Assembly: GCA_963969365.1 (NCBI GenBank)
Contig: OZ017746.1
Coordinates: 3,162,001-3,226,000, forward strand
DNA length: 64,000 bases
Origin: Asterochloris sp. CNOR1
Taxonomy: Eukaryota; Chlorophyta; Trebouxiophyceae; Trebouxiales; Trebouxiaceae
Direction of reading: 5' to 3'
Program-made: the position numbers and the translations under genes
Shown here: positions 45,401 to 57,800 of the stretch, piece by piece
Numbering within the stretch: position 1 is the first letter of the stretch
How the letters are laid out: the number at the start of each line of letters is the position of its first letter
The notes under the pieces: generated by a model
Told to the model about the DNA's origin: nothing
The model's input: only the letters and a program-made list of their open reading frames with translations
Databases searched by the model: none

Positions 45401-48185
45401 CTCTCTGCATGTGCACTTTGAAAACAGCCTGAGAGAAGCTGGGCTGGGTTCTGTGGAGTTGCTGGCCTCTGCCGGCCTGGCACCCCCTGTGGCAGCGCCC
45501 ACATGCAGTGCGGCAAGTGGGCAGCAGGCAGCCAACCTGGATGTGCAAGACGGGGTTGCGTGCAGCGCCATGGGCAAGAGGCAGGCAGTGCCACTCAGTC
45601 CTCAGGAAGGTCAGGGTGGAGCCACTGCTGGGCAAGGCCAGCAGGCTGCCGCAGCAGCCTCTGCCGTCGAGCTGACTGGACATGCGAGCGTCTCCCCTGC
45701 GCGCAAGCGGGCCAGGCAAGCACTGGCGGCTGCAGGCGAGGCTGCTGCTGAGGCTAGTGCCGCTGTTCACGCTGCAGCAGCAGCCCGCGGCCCGCAAGGG
45801 CAGCAGCCGACCCAGGCAGAGTCGTTGTCAGCTGCTGGAGGCAACCACCTGCAGGGTGTGCAGCAGCTGGCTTCAGGTGATGGGCGCTCGCAGTCAAGGA
45901 GCCCGGCGGCATCGCAGTCGCTGCACAGCCACTTCCAGAGCAGGCTGCAAGCTGCAGGGCTGGACTCTGTCGACCTGCTTCAACTGGCGCGACACCATGA
46001 GGCGACCATGTCTGTGGGTGAGCCACTCTCTGTTCTGGGCAGGGGCATGCACCTGCCCCATGACTGGCTTGTGCCAGCTTTTGCCTCCTGTCCAATGGCA
46101 TGTTGCATTGGGCCTTCACATTGCATGGCGCAGTGTGGGCAGCTCTGGTTTCACACGCTCTGCTGGGCTTTGGCAGTGGTGCAGCAGCTAGGGGGTCACC
46201 ACCCCACAGGCAGAAGCCACCAGACATGAATCAGTTCCCTTTGGAGGCGATGGTGGGCACAATGTTGTCGCGAGCCTACAGACCCAGGATTGGTGCAGAA
46301 TGCTGAAACAGGCTTCAAGGTGTCTGGTCCCTGTGGCGGGGCAAGCGTCGGCAGTCAGACCCGCAGCAGCAGATGCTCCTCAGGAAGAAGCTGGCAGTAC
46401 CTGCGATTGATGCCGAAACAGCTGCACTGCAGGGTGCAGGTTGGGGAGTACACTGATGCGAATACATCAGTTGGGGCCAGCGTCTCACCTCAATCACTGC
46501 CTGTGCCCAAGCAACCCTGGAGAAGTGTGACACAGAGGCTTCATGGGGATCTTTCCCCCGCAGTCCGCGCCTGTGCATCCCCTGTCTGGCATGCTGAAGC
46601 AGTATGGCAGCGCCCTCCCACAGCACCCCTTTCTCAGCCAGCTTCCTCGCCTGCAGGACCACCAGCGCGCGCACCACCTGCAGCACCGCTGCAGCCCGCC
46701 AGAGGTGGCGGCCTCAGGTTGCTGGTGCCGCAGTTCAAAGCTGAGGCTGCCAGGCTGGCCCCCGGGTCCCTGCCTGTGGCCAGGCCGGCTGCAGACGTCA
46801 CCAGGGTCCAGCCACCCGGGCGCAAGGCGCCTGCCCGGCCAGCACAGCAGGCTGGCATCAGCGCTGAGCACAGCAGGGGGGACAGGCAGCAGCAGCAGCC
46901 AGCGGCTGAGCAGGCTCAGACGGCTGGTGTGGACGAGCCTGCTCAGGCAAGCAGCCACCCCTCTGGCAGGGCAGCGGCTGAAGCTGAGGCTCCTCAGCCA
47001 GAGCAGGTGTCAGCGCGGCATGCAGGCGGGAAGGGGGGCCCTGAGGAGCCGCAGCAGCCTCAGCGCAGCAGCAGGAAGCGTGCGAGGGACGGGCAGGGGA
47101 GCTTGACCCCTGCTGCTGCAGACACTGTGAAACCAGAGCAGCCTTCCGATGCGGAGTCTGATGAGGTCCAAGGTGGGCACATGCACTCTTCAGCGACAGC
47201 CACACATCGTGGCACAGACTGTTGCTGCTGCGGTGAAGCCTGCTTAAGTGTAGGTGGCTGCAACCATCTGGTGCAGGACAGGCATGTGAATCTAGTCTAC
47301 AACTCTTCTATATCCTGCCTTGGCATGTCATGCCTGTGCCAGCCAGAGTTGCAGGTGCAAGGCAGGCATGCGCACCCTTGGTCTGCAAGCTGGCACATGC
47401 TCTGGTCGCTGGAGCCATGCTGCCGATGCCGACCAGCTTTGGTCAGGACACCAGGCTCCTGCTTGCAGTTCCATGAGGGAGATGGCCTGACCGATGGAGG
47501 AGATGCGCTGCTGCGTGGCTTTGGCAGGCTGTGCTCATGATGCCAGCCATCCTGCCTGCACTCTTTAAGGATGATAGCTTGACTGATGGGGAAACCATTT
47601 TACCGTCTGCCTTTGTGATGACCTGGCTCACGGGTCCAGCCCTGCTGCCTGCAGTCATCCAGGGAACTGTCCACAGCTTGAGCGCTGAGGAACAGGAGCT
47701 GGAGAGGAGGCTGGGGCCAGAGGGCTGGCAGGACTGCACCATCAGAGGTACTGTGGAGCTGCATGACTGTACCTGCCTGACTGACTTTTGGGTTTGGAGG
47801 GCGCTGTTGCTGCTGAGCGCCCAGGGGGATGGTGTGATGCTTGACTGGTCTGAGGGATGTCTGTGGTGCTCGCCTAGTCCCCTTCCTCAGCATAGATTTG
47901 CCTTCGCCACCCCCACAGAAAAAGGCAAGGCCTAGCTCACTTATGCTCAGCTGCACAAGCCTTGCCACTGCAAAATCCGGCCACTCCATGTGCTGTGCAG
48001 GCGCCAGGAAAGCGAAGGATGCTGAGGATGAGGAGTCCATGGTGGTGCAACTCGTATGGAGCGATGGCCACAGGCAGTGGCTCCCCACCAGCAGACTACA
48101 ACAGTACCACCACTGCTGCAAATCTCTTGTGGCTTTCTATGAGTCCCGTGCCAGGAGCCGGCCGGTCCCCAAGTCAAATGCATAG
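42490..48185 (+). CDS. Large HP1-like protein with N-terminal chromo-like and C-terminal chromo-shadow-like domains
   Basis: Exons 42490-42616, 42776-42877, 43081-43247, 43401-43935, 44163-44953, 45168-46017, 46564-47172, 47547-47747 and 48001-48185 total 3567 nt, about 1188 residues, with all phases consistent. Residues about 30-80 (VDIIGAVADKHKGRKKWSYR, VIFRNLPDEQPQEFSARQLA) resemble a chromo or chromo-shadow fold. The end (GPEGWQDCTIRG, MVVQLVWSDGHRQWLPTSRL, CKSLVAFYESRARSR) aligns well with HP1 chromo-shadow domains (KWK..DEADLVPA ... VVISFYEERL). About 1000 residues of Gln/Ala/Pro/Gly-rich sequence lie between, with two basic NLS-like runs (ARKRARQ, SRKRARD) and two copies of an LHxHF...AGLxSVxLL motif. 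A heterochromatin or transcription role is inferred. The start could be 42451 or 42535; the exon-8 acceptor (GCCAG at 47546) is weak. Confidence 0.68.
43301..43400 (+). repeat. Two diverged copies of the exon-4 start in intron 3 of the HP1-like gene
   Basis: The real acceptor and exon read CCCCTGCTGCAG/GCACAGGAGGACGCTGCTGC at 43401. A copy with its own acceptor, CCCCTTGCTACAG/GCACAGCAGTATGCTGCTGC, starts at 43301. A second, AGACAGCAGGACGCTGCTGC, starts near 43345. Offsets are about 100 and 56 bp. Confidence 0.7.
43759..43783 (+). repeat. (CTG)8 triplet run in the HP1-like coding sequence
   Basis: Eight CTG/GCT-register triplets in exon 4, read as a poly-alanine run of eight residues. It is typical of the low-complexity linker of this protein. 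Confidence 0.85.
47470..47525 (+). repeat. Weak copy of part of exon 8 in intron 7 of the HP1-like gene
   Basis: GGCCTGACCGATGGAGGAGA at 47484 resembles AGCTTGACTGATGGGGAAAC at 47576 in exon 8, and the similarity extends about 50 bp with gaps. The offset is about 92 bp. The similarity is modest and could be partly chance. Confidence 0.45.
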
Positions 48186-48834
48186 GTGACCTCTGAACAC
48201 ATGCAAGCACCAGTTGTCAGTGTGCCTTACACATGGTTAGAGGCTTCCAGCACAGGAAAGCTAAGCACAATGCATTGGACCAAGGGCTGGGGACTACGAC
48301 TGTATGCATTAGGGGCCTGAAACAATTTACAGGGCCATCATTTATGACTGGATGACATCATGCAAACTCCAAGTGCTTGGATTGCTGCTGCACCCTGAGG
48401 AAGCTTCAGCCGCAGGCGGCCTCACGACCCCTCCAGCACAGCTAGGCCCTGCCTATGATGGTTGCACCCTTTGACAAGGCTCACCAGGTGCCAGTGTCTG
48501 TGCTGGCCAGAACATGTTTTGATGCGCTCACACCACAGCAGGGGCAAGTCTGCTCAACATCATTGCCTGAGCTGTGGTGTGCATGCATGGCTGCTCATAC
48601 TCAAAGCGCTCGAACAGCTTCAGGCTGGAGGGTGAGGCAAAGCAATGCCAGTCTTGCTCCACATTGCGCCACCACTCTGGACTGTCAATTCCCTCTGACA
48701 AGCTCAGGCTATTGTTTTCTGATGAATTACAACCAAAGCAAATCACCATAGCACTGTCTCAGCAGAGGTTGATTGGTGTGCAGCATGCCAAAGTGTAACA
48801 TAGTTCACATGTTGAGTTCAGGGTCGACCAGACA
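48186..48834. other. Convergent 3' region between the HP1-like and TEX2-like genes
   Basis: TTACA at 48727-48731 (TGTAA on the minus strand) lies 104 bp past the TEX2-like stop. On the plus strand the only TGTAA I see is at 48794-48798, beyond the minus-strand signal. If both are used the transcripts overlap. No gene is recognised here. Confidence 0.5.
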
Positions 48835-51800
48835 TCAGCTGGCTTTCTCAGAAGGCTTGTTGACCGGCTTGGTGGGCTGCTGCATGGTCGCCTGCCACTT
48901 AGTGAACATGTTGTTGGCAAAGCGCTTGCCCTGTTGCTGCAAGTCAGACCTGCGAGCCTCCCAGGTGGGCAGCCCGCCTTTCAGCTGCTGTGGCAGCCTG
49001 CAGGCCAAGGGACTCACTCTCAGCACACGCACCGCAGCTCTGCAGACCCCCAGTGCAGCACGACCTGGCAGGGTGCCAGGTGCTCAGTGCAGTGAGGGCA
49101 GCACCACCACCAGCGCACACATGACGGTGATGTTGCAGCAGGCACCTGGCAGACTGCCACCTGGCAGGTGGTGCACACAGCCCACAGATTGCCTTCAGCA
49201 GACGCTGCCAGTGTGCTGCCATGGGACTGCAGGAAGCCTCACCAGGGCTTGGCCTTCTGGGCTTCGGCAGCTGATTCTGGATCTTCAGGTTGGCTGCTTG
49301 TGTCCCCAGCTGAGGAGGGCGCGCTGTCACCAGTTGCAGGCCCTGCTGCCTTGCTGTGCAGTGAGCCAGGTGCTGATGTCAAAGCCCCACCAGCAGCTCC
49401 CTGAGACTCTTCCTGCAGGTGCAGTGCACTTCAACACCATGTGGTCATTGTCACAGCAGCATGTTCAACAGACTGCTGACACAAGCCGACCCACTTGCAC
49501 GACACACCTGCACAGGAAATCATGCAGTTCCCAGCAGGGAGCACATCTTGTGTTTTGTTTTGTCAACAAGCCCACAATGTATCATGGCCCATTCTCACCC
49601 TCCATCTACGCCCTGCCCAAGCCACATACTGGCTGATGCACGTCAAACACATCCTCTGCATAACAGCACAGTGTGTGCCCATGCTGCAGCAGTCAAGCTC
49701 AGGCCCCCACCCAGCAACCTGCAAGCAGACCACAAAGCAGAGTGATCCACCCCTGTCCCGGACGCTCGTGCTTGTCATGCTGTGCAGGACTAAACTTGGT
49801 CATTAACTTGCCTGGGATACACAAAACGTGGAAAAGTTAGCCTGCACCAAGCCTGCTGCAGCTCACCTCCTCCTCCCGCACCCTGGAAGCCGTGTGGGCC
49901 AGCTGTGCAGCCGCGCTGCCACTCCGGCCCAGGATGGCCGCCTCAGTCGCCCCGTCAGTCGCCCCGCGGGCTGCCGCCGCCGCGGCCTGGTCTTCCTGCA
50001 GGGAGAGGGTGCGGCGGCGCTGATACAGCGGGCTGCCTTCGGGGGGCGGGTACCGCCATGCCTCGCGCACTGCCTACGGCGCATGCACGCTGTGGCTGTC
50101 TGCTGTCTGCCAGGCAAGCTGGTGTGCTGGTGGCAGGCAAAACAGTCCCATGCGTGCAGGTCCAGACTGGTATGGAAGCAGGACATGCATGGCGGGGCGG
50201 CTCACGGCTGCCTGCAGCCTGCCCGGGGGGCTCCTGTTGTATACACATGCTGCTGGAGCTCAACAAGCATGCACCCACTCCTGTGTTGCTCCTGGCACCG
50301 CCTTTTAGGACTGCGTGTGAGTCTGCTGCACACATCTGAGAATGACAGCTTGCAGGCACATGTAAGGCAGAGCAATCCAGGCAACGACAAGCACGGTCGC
50401 AGCACCCAGTCTGCTGTCTGTGGGCCGCTGCTAACCCACTCTGGCTGCCTGTCACAAAGCACTGCTGCCATCAAGCATGCAGCTGGATCAGCGACCCACC
50501 TGGATGGCAGGCGGCAGCTGCTGCTGGGCTCGCTCATCCGTGAAAGGGCTCTGCGGCACGAACGAGTGCCTCTGCTGGTGCTGGTCGGCACATGTGCCAA
50601 GCTGGCCGTCACTGCCCGGCCCCTGCTGCGCAGCTGCAGTGAGGAGTGCATCCGCAGCCGGCGACGATGTCAGGGAGGGCTCCCCGTTTGACAGTTCCCC
50701 CGAGTCCTCAGGGGCCAGCACCTGCCTCCGCGCCAACAGCTCCTGTGCCAAGCGACCATTGGGCTGAGCATCCAAGCCTAGCCTGAGCCTGCAGCAGTGG
50801 TGGGGCAAGCATGAAGGATCTGGGCAGCACCACTCGCTGCTTCTGCTTGCTGACGGCGATACTCTGCCACCAGCCTGGGCCTTGACACTCCTTCGGCCTG
50901 CATTGATGAGAGGAGAGCGCTGGGAGAGCAACCCTATGCCAGCACCTGCTGCGCCAAGCAGGCCACTTGGCTGAGCTTCCGGGCCTCATCTCAGCCTGCC
51001 ACGGGAGCAGGCATTCAGGATTGTCGCAAGCGTCAAGGCAGGCTCGGCCCTGGTCAGTGCAGCCGGCACCAGTGCAAAGAGGAGCACCGGGCCAACCACG
51101 CCACGCTGGCAGCTCCTGTGCCAGGAGACCAGCCAGGCTGCAGCCGTGCCTGGGGAAATGTGTGCACCCCTCATACTTGCAGGCACAAGGGACAGCACTT
51201 CTGCCTGCTTGTTTACGTGCTGGGCGTCCAGGCTGCTGAAATGAAGTCGCGGAGGAAACGCTGCAACCCTTGGCAGCATCAGGCTCAGCTGCCAGACGCG
51301 TTGCCCAAAGGACAAATGACTGTTGTTGAGTGCGACTGTGTTCACCAGGCAAGCTGGGCAAGTGAGGCTTGCTGAGGTGTCGCACCCCCACTGATTGAGT
51401 ACAGTGCAGGCTGTACCTGCCGCTGTCAAAGGCCTGCAGCTCTGTCCCACCAGCCTCAGCAGGCTCCCGGGTGCGCCGACCATGCCCAGACGACAGATTG
51501 CGCAGGTTGAAGCCCTCTGAAGTGGCACGGGGGCTCGCTGCCGTCCCCGCCGAGTGCACAGCTGTGTGGAAGTCGTGCACAGGCGGGGACACAGGGCTGG
51601 AGCCACCTGCATACATGGCAGGGACCAGCCTGAGATTGTGCCACCGGCAGTGTAGGTGCCAGCGTTGATGGGTGACCTGGCAGGGCAGGACTTAGTGCTG
51701 AACATGTTGCAAGTCTTGAGCAGTCTGTGTGGCCTTCTGCAGACCACACGCTGCGGTTGCATGCCATCACACCATGCCATGACGGGGTCCTGCCAGTGCC

Positions 51801-54800
51801 TGTATGGGCCACCCCAGCGTTTGGACCTCCCCGGGAGCACTCTCACCCGGGGGCCCCTTGTCCGCTGCATCCCCCTTGTCCGTTTTGGGCACGCTGGTCT
51901 TCAGGCCGTGCAGCTGCGGGTCATTCGCATCCACCTGCCTGCTGGCCGGCAGAGGCCCTGTGTGCCGCGTGCTCTCCCCCTGAGCTGGCACAGCCTCTGG
52001 GCTGGCCACCAGTGCCGCAGCTGAGACAGCAGGGGCATCCTCCCCCTCACCAGCAGCATCGCCTGCATGCAGGACGACTCGCTGAAGACATGTGCAGCTG
52101 CAATGTGTGCAGGCATCAAGCTGAAGCCGACAGGCAGGGCATCAAACCTGCAGCTGCCACTGAAAAGAGCTGCAGATGCCGCCAGACTTGCGCCATCATG
52201 CAGCGCAACTGCAGATGCCGCCAGACTTGCGCCATCATGCAGCGCAGCTGCAGATGCCATGTGCAGAGCCCTTCAGTGCAGCACATGCCGAGATGAAGCA
52301 GCCTGAGGGGCAGCTGCCTGTGCACTCACCGGTTGCTGTCAGCGAGACGACAGCTGGCACAGGCGTCTTGACACCGCCCCGTTTCCGTGCAGCGCCCTGG
52401 TGGGCCAGACGCTGAGGCTCCACCCCACAGGCCTCTGCATCACCTGGCACCTTGGCGGCAGCTGCAGCGGGGGCTGGGCTTCCTGCTGGCACTGATCCCT
52501 CAGCCACCAGCACTGGGGCACTGTGGCGACTCCTGAGCAGTCCCCTAGACTTCCCTGCACGAACGGAACTGCATGCGGAACCTGCTGTGCAAACCCCCCG
52601 TGCTGTGAGAGCTTTGCAAGGCCCTCCAGTGCCCTGCCAGAACAGAGCAGCATCTGCAGCTCATCAGTACAACCACATGCTGAACGCAGCCACCTTCTTA
52701 AGATACTCATCCTCTGCAGCACCTGCTGTTTGAGCGCAGCTTGTGCAAGACTTGGAGCAGCCAGCACAGCAAGACATTGCTTCACCAGAAACAGCACTTC
52801 CTAAGCACCTGGTACAAAGTGACACAGTTAGCAGGAGCCGCAGGAGCATGACACTGACGCAGCTGCTTCACACCTGTTGGCTGGAACACTGGCATGCTGC
52901 GCTGCGGGAGGTCACCATCCTCAGCTGCATCACCAACGCCATCCCTCTCAGTGCCTGCACACAGTTCTAAAACCCATCACGCCTTTGACTGGCCTGCAAC
53001 TTAGATGCATCTAAAGGCCCTCAATGCAAACGTGTCATGCGCGCAGCATATCTCTGAAAGGGGTCTGCCACCCTCAGACTGCAGGCAAGCAAGAGGCTGT
53101 GGGGGCATAGGGGAAGGGGCGACAGCCCTGGAGAGGCCCAAGAACGGAGACAAGCAGCCTCAAACCAGGCGTCTTCCACAACATCAGCTGTGCAAAGCGG
53201 CACATGAGCTTCGTGCTCAAAGGCAGGCTGCTCATGTGATGCAAGCTACTGACGTTCTTCGTGAGCATCTGTCAGGCCATGCTATCAGAGTACCTGTGCC
53301 TAGGAAGGCAGGGATGGCGGCAGCTGCAAAGCGGTGGTCCAGCGGCAGCAGGGGAGGCAGGGGGATGTCAGTGCAGCTGGGAAAGACCATGTTCTTGGTC
53401 ACAGCGCTCTGCATCTTGCTGGCGATGAAGTGGGACACCCGAGCAATGTAGTAGCTGTACTTGAGCATGCGCCCAGCCACCTGCAACGCAAGTCGCGAGT
53501 TGAGCTTGTGGAAGAACAGGGTGAATGGTTCAAAGCATGCGTCAAATGTTTTCATCTGCTTCTCTGGAGGGACAGACATGTCCCAAGGGAACTGCAGCTG
53601 TGCTGAGTGTGGTATGCAGAGCCCGGTGCCACACAGGCCCATCCAGGGGAGTGAGCAGGCACTTTTGCCTCACAGGCGGAGGCCAATGCCAGCACTCGTG
53701 CACAGCAGTCACCACAGGGGATGCTGTCAGGGCCCCAGACTCATCGCATGCACTAGCAGTCTGCAGCACTTGCGCAAGTGCTGCTGACAAGCACAACGTG
53801 GGCAGCAAGCACTCACGGCCTATGGCATATACTGCCATGCATGCAGCACCTACCACTGGTGCTGCTGACACAGAGAGGGTGGGAGGTGTCATGAAGGAGT
53901 ACCACAGCCGATCCCCCGGGGGCGGGGGCACCCACACACACAGCGGGCCCCGCAGTGCAGTGATGTTCAGGCTGATGCGCAGCTGCATCCTGCAGTGCCG
54001 ACAGGGGAGGAGTGTGGGGTTGTTGCTGAATGAGCTGCCTGGGCAGCAGCCACCACAGTCACAATCGGGCGTGCTGCAGTAATCTGGAGTGTCTCCTAAG
54101 CAGGCGGTGCCTTACATCCCAGGATGCCAAGGCAGCACAGGAGGCGGCACAGCAGGCAGGCAGGGCACTCTCTATCAGGGATGGCAGTGTGCTTGCCAAT
54201 GGGATGGCATTGTGCTTGCCAAGAGCTAAAGCAGGCAGGTCTTCATCATGGCTGGTGCAGGTTGCTTCTGGGCTGATCCTCACTTGGAGACAGAGTCTGC
54301 AGCATGCTCTGCCAGCTGCCTGATGCCTCCAGCCATGCGCTTGCGAATCTGCAGGTTCTGCACAAAGCGTCCAAATCTGGAGGTCCTCTTGCGCGGAAAG
54401 TCCCCTCCCTGGGAAGAGATGCCCTCCAGCTCTGCAGGCAGCTTCCCATCTCACCAAAAAGTAGCGCCTGCCAGGCAATGGTGGGCACTCCGTCCAGCAC
54501 CTGGCTGAGCTTGCAGCGGCTGCAAAGAGGCAACACGCTCCCTTCTGCGGGTAGGATGAGAGCGCCCAACCTGCCAATCTGTGCACAAGATAGGGTACGC
54601 AAGAAAAGCATGAAGCTGGGCTGCCCATTGCATTGGAGATCAATTGCTTGAGACCTGGACAAAAGCTGTTCATGAAATTCTGCCTGCATGTTCATGACAG
54701 GCCCACTGGCCTCATGCTGCCTGACAGACCCCCATGCCCTGCACCCCGCCCACCTGCCCCCGCGCTCCCGGCCCCTAGGCTACCGGGGACACTCTCCTCA

Positions 54801-57800
54801 TCGCTGTCCCCCTGCACCCCTGGGGGCTCCCCCTCAGGTGACACGCTGCGCACCAGGGGCTTCTGTCCCTCCCCTGCAGGCGCTGCCTGCTGTGGGCCCT
54901 CCTCTGTGTTCTGGGCCCCTTCCAGGTTGCGAATGGCCTTGTCAAAAGAGGACCAGGCCGCGCCATGGGTCACATCCACTTTAGCCTCAATGGTCAACGT
55001 GATATTGCCTGCAGGGCAGCCAGTTGTGCGGCAGCTCTCAGCCTGTGTCTTGGGTGTCTTGAGAGCAAAAGCGCCAGCACTTGTCTGGCGCATGCAGGAG
55101 TGAATGACTGTTCATTGTCCAACATGCAGCAGCAAACGTGAAGCTCTGCAGAGGTTGCCCCCATCTGCGCACAGCTGCCTTCTCAGGCGGCCAAGGCTGA
55201 CAGGTGCACCACAATGGCATAAGACCAGACACAGAGGTGCACGCCCCACCTGAGTAGTCGAGGTCGAAGACTGCCTGGGGCCAGATGCTGTCGCCGGGGG
55301 TGGGCAGTGCCCGCAAGTTGCTGATGTGGGGCACTGTGTTGCCCATGTCAATTTCAGCCACCTACACATGATCATCACAGGTGTACTGTGCCAGCATTGC
55401 CACGCAAGAGCCTGTGGCTTCGGGTTTGATAAAAAGGGCAGAGTTACACACACATGCTGCAGGACTTCAGATTGTGCCCAAAGCATGGCCAGTGACATGC
55501 AAAGGCCAGCAGCGTGAATGCAAAGCAGTCCAATGCATGGCCAGGGCGTCAGTCTCCTGGCCTGAGTCATGCAATCCCCTGCCTACCTCCAGAGAGTGGA
55601 TGTAGTCTGGCACCCGCAGCTCATTCAGCTTCTTCTGGATGATGCCTTTCACATGGCCATGAAAGATGGGGCTGCGCAGCAAGTCAAAGCCCACACGTGC
55701 CAGCAGCATGTTGACGCCGTGCTCCACCGGCACGGTGGGGTAGCCAGGCCCTGTCGGCTCTGGGGCATGCTCTGCAGCTAATGCTCAACTGCTCAGAAGC
55801 TGCAAGATGTTGTTTGCCATGAGAAACCTGCTGTATCAGGCTTGACTGAGAATCACTGACTGAGCACAGGCATGACAGTAGCAATGACTTGTCAGAGGGA
55901 ACAGCTGCAAGACATGTGTTTCACGAACACTGTGTGGAGCAACTGCGGTTGTGCATGCCTGACCTGCCTGGGGCTCTGCCTCAGCAGGGGCGCCTGCCTC
56001 GTTGGGTGGTTGGGCAGCAGAGGACACCTCAGCTCTAACTGCAGGGCAGCAGCAGAAGAGCGCTCTGGGCCACCTCGCTCAGACCATCTCATCATGCACC
56101 GTGGGAAGCCTGTGCACCAAATCAGGTGTAGTGAGCAGACAGTGGTCCCTCACCTGCATCTGCCTGAGCAAGAGCTTTGGACATGCTCTTGCCCAGACCC
56201 TTGCTATCTGCAAATCTGGGCTTGCTGCTGCCTGGCACTGCAGCGCCCTGCTGCCCCGCACCAGAGGTGAAGGCCCCTGCACAGCAGAGCACACATGAGT
56301 CATCCTGCATGTCAGCTGACATCAATGCAAGCATGGGGACCCTCATCACACTTGGGAAGTGCACAGACCTGGGACGAGGGAGAGCCGGGACACAGGCAGA
56401 CACTGCATGCATCTTCATGAGCAGGTGGAGCAGGCTGCTCGACAGCCTGCTAAAGTGTTGGTGCAAGCATGTTCTGCTCCATGTCACGGCCGTAGTATTC
56501 ATGCGCCAGCAGCTCCAGGATGCAAGGCAGTGCCTGCTGCAGGTCAGGCAACCAGACAGCAGGGCTCGATCAGGGGCAGCATGCAACCCATATGCCAAGG
56601 GGCACAGCAAGCCATCCAGCTCAGGCTGCAGGTGTTGCGGAAAGCACTGCAGTCATGGCTTCGCCACGCATCACGCGCCCCCATCTCACAGCACATGCAC
56701 CAAACCAGTACAGGAACCCTATGCCCCCTGCAGCTCACGTCGGCCAGCTGCATCATCCAGGCTGTCCAGGGAGTGGTCCACAAAGCTGGCATCCCCTGAG
56801 CCTCCTGAGGGCTCAGCTTTGACAGGGTCGTCCCTCATTTCGGCACTGGCTTTGGGGGAGGCCAGCTTGGCCTGCATCCAGCCCCGATCCAGATCTTCTG
56901 GGTTGATGAACGCTGCAGGCAGGCCAAAGGGATGGTTATCTTGGTTGTTCAAAACTGTTGAAGACTGCAGTGCCCTTCAGGTGCCACTCCACTGTGCAAA
57001 CTCCTGCGGAGCCCATTGGCCCTCTGAACCCTGCTGAATCGCAGCAGGAACCCCCCTGCTGTGCTGAGCAGGAGCTGCATGAGAGACCAGCAAGAGTGTG
57101 CAGCAATGCAAACATGGCAGTGTGGATGCAGCTGAGAGAGCTATATCTACGCACACGCCTTTCATGCCCAGGACTGACCTGGTGCAGGGCAGACACGACC
57201 TGCAGCAGCAGCTTGGCACACAATCCTCTGGGCTGGAGTTGCAGGAGATGTGCAAGCAAGGCAGCACTACAGCGGCGTCTCAGCTGTCGAAAGGCCTCAC
57301 CTATCGGGGAGGAGGCCCCGCTGGCAGCCTCCTTGCCCTTGGCCTTCCCCTTAGCCTTGGGGGCTTGACTCTCCTTCCCCTTATGCTTCTTCTCAGGGCT
57401 ATTCTTGGCAGACTTGCTGCCCCAGCCCCGACCGAACAGGCCCCGCTTCATGTGCCCGGCTGGCAGTGGGGTGCCCTTCCCCTCCTCTGCGCTTGCCACC
57501 CAGTCAGTGTGGTCTTGCAGCTGCAGGCGCCAGCACCGTGTAAAGTCACTGCACCATACAGCGCCAGCATAGTTCTAATGTGCGCCTCATGATTGCCCGC
57601 ATTGTGTGAAGCCGCAGATACATGCAGCACCTGCACTGTGGGAAGGCTCAGCCCCCTGCAGGCGCGGTGCTAATGGGCTGCTAAATCCCAGTGAGCAAGC
57701 AGCTTTTTGTCTTCAATGCTATATTGCACATACAGGCAGGACAGCCTCCGGGCCTGCAGTCACTGCTCTATTGCCATGGCAGTTGTGGGTGGCAAAGTTT

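Noticed and set aside
48835-53293. Separate gene downstream of the TEX2-like SMP domain
   Set aside because: No start codon or promoter gap is seen, and exon phases run continuously from the SMP exons. It is kept as one gene with the uncertainty stated.
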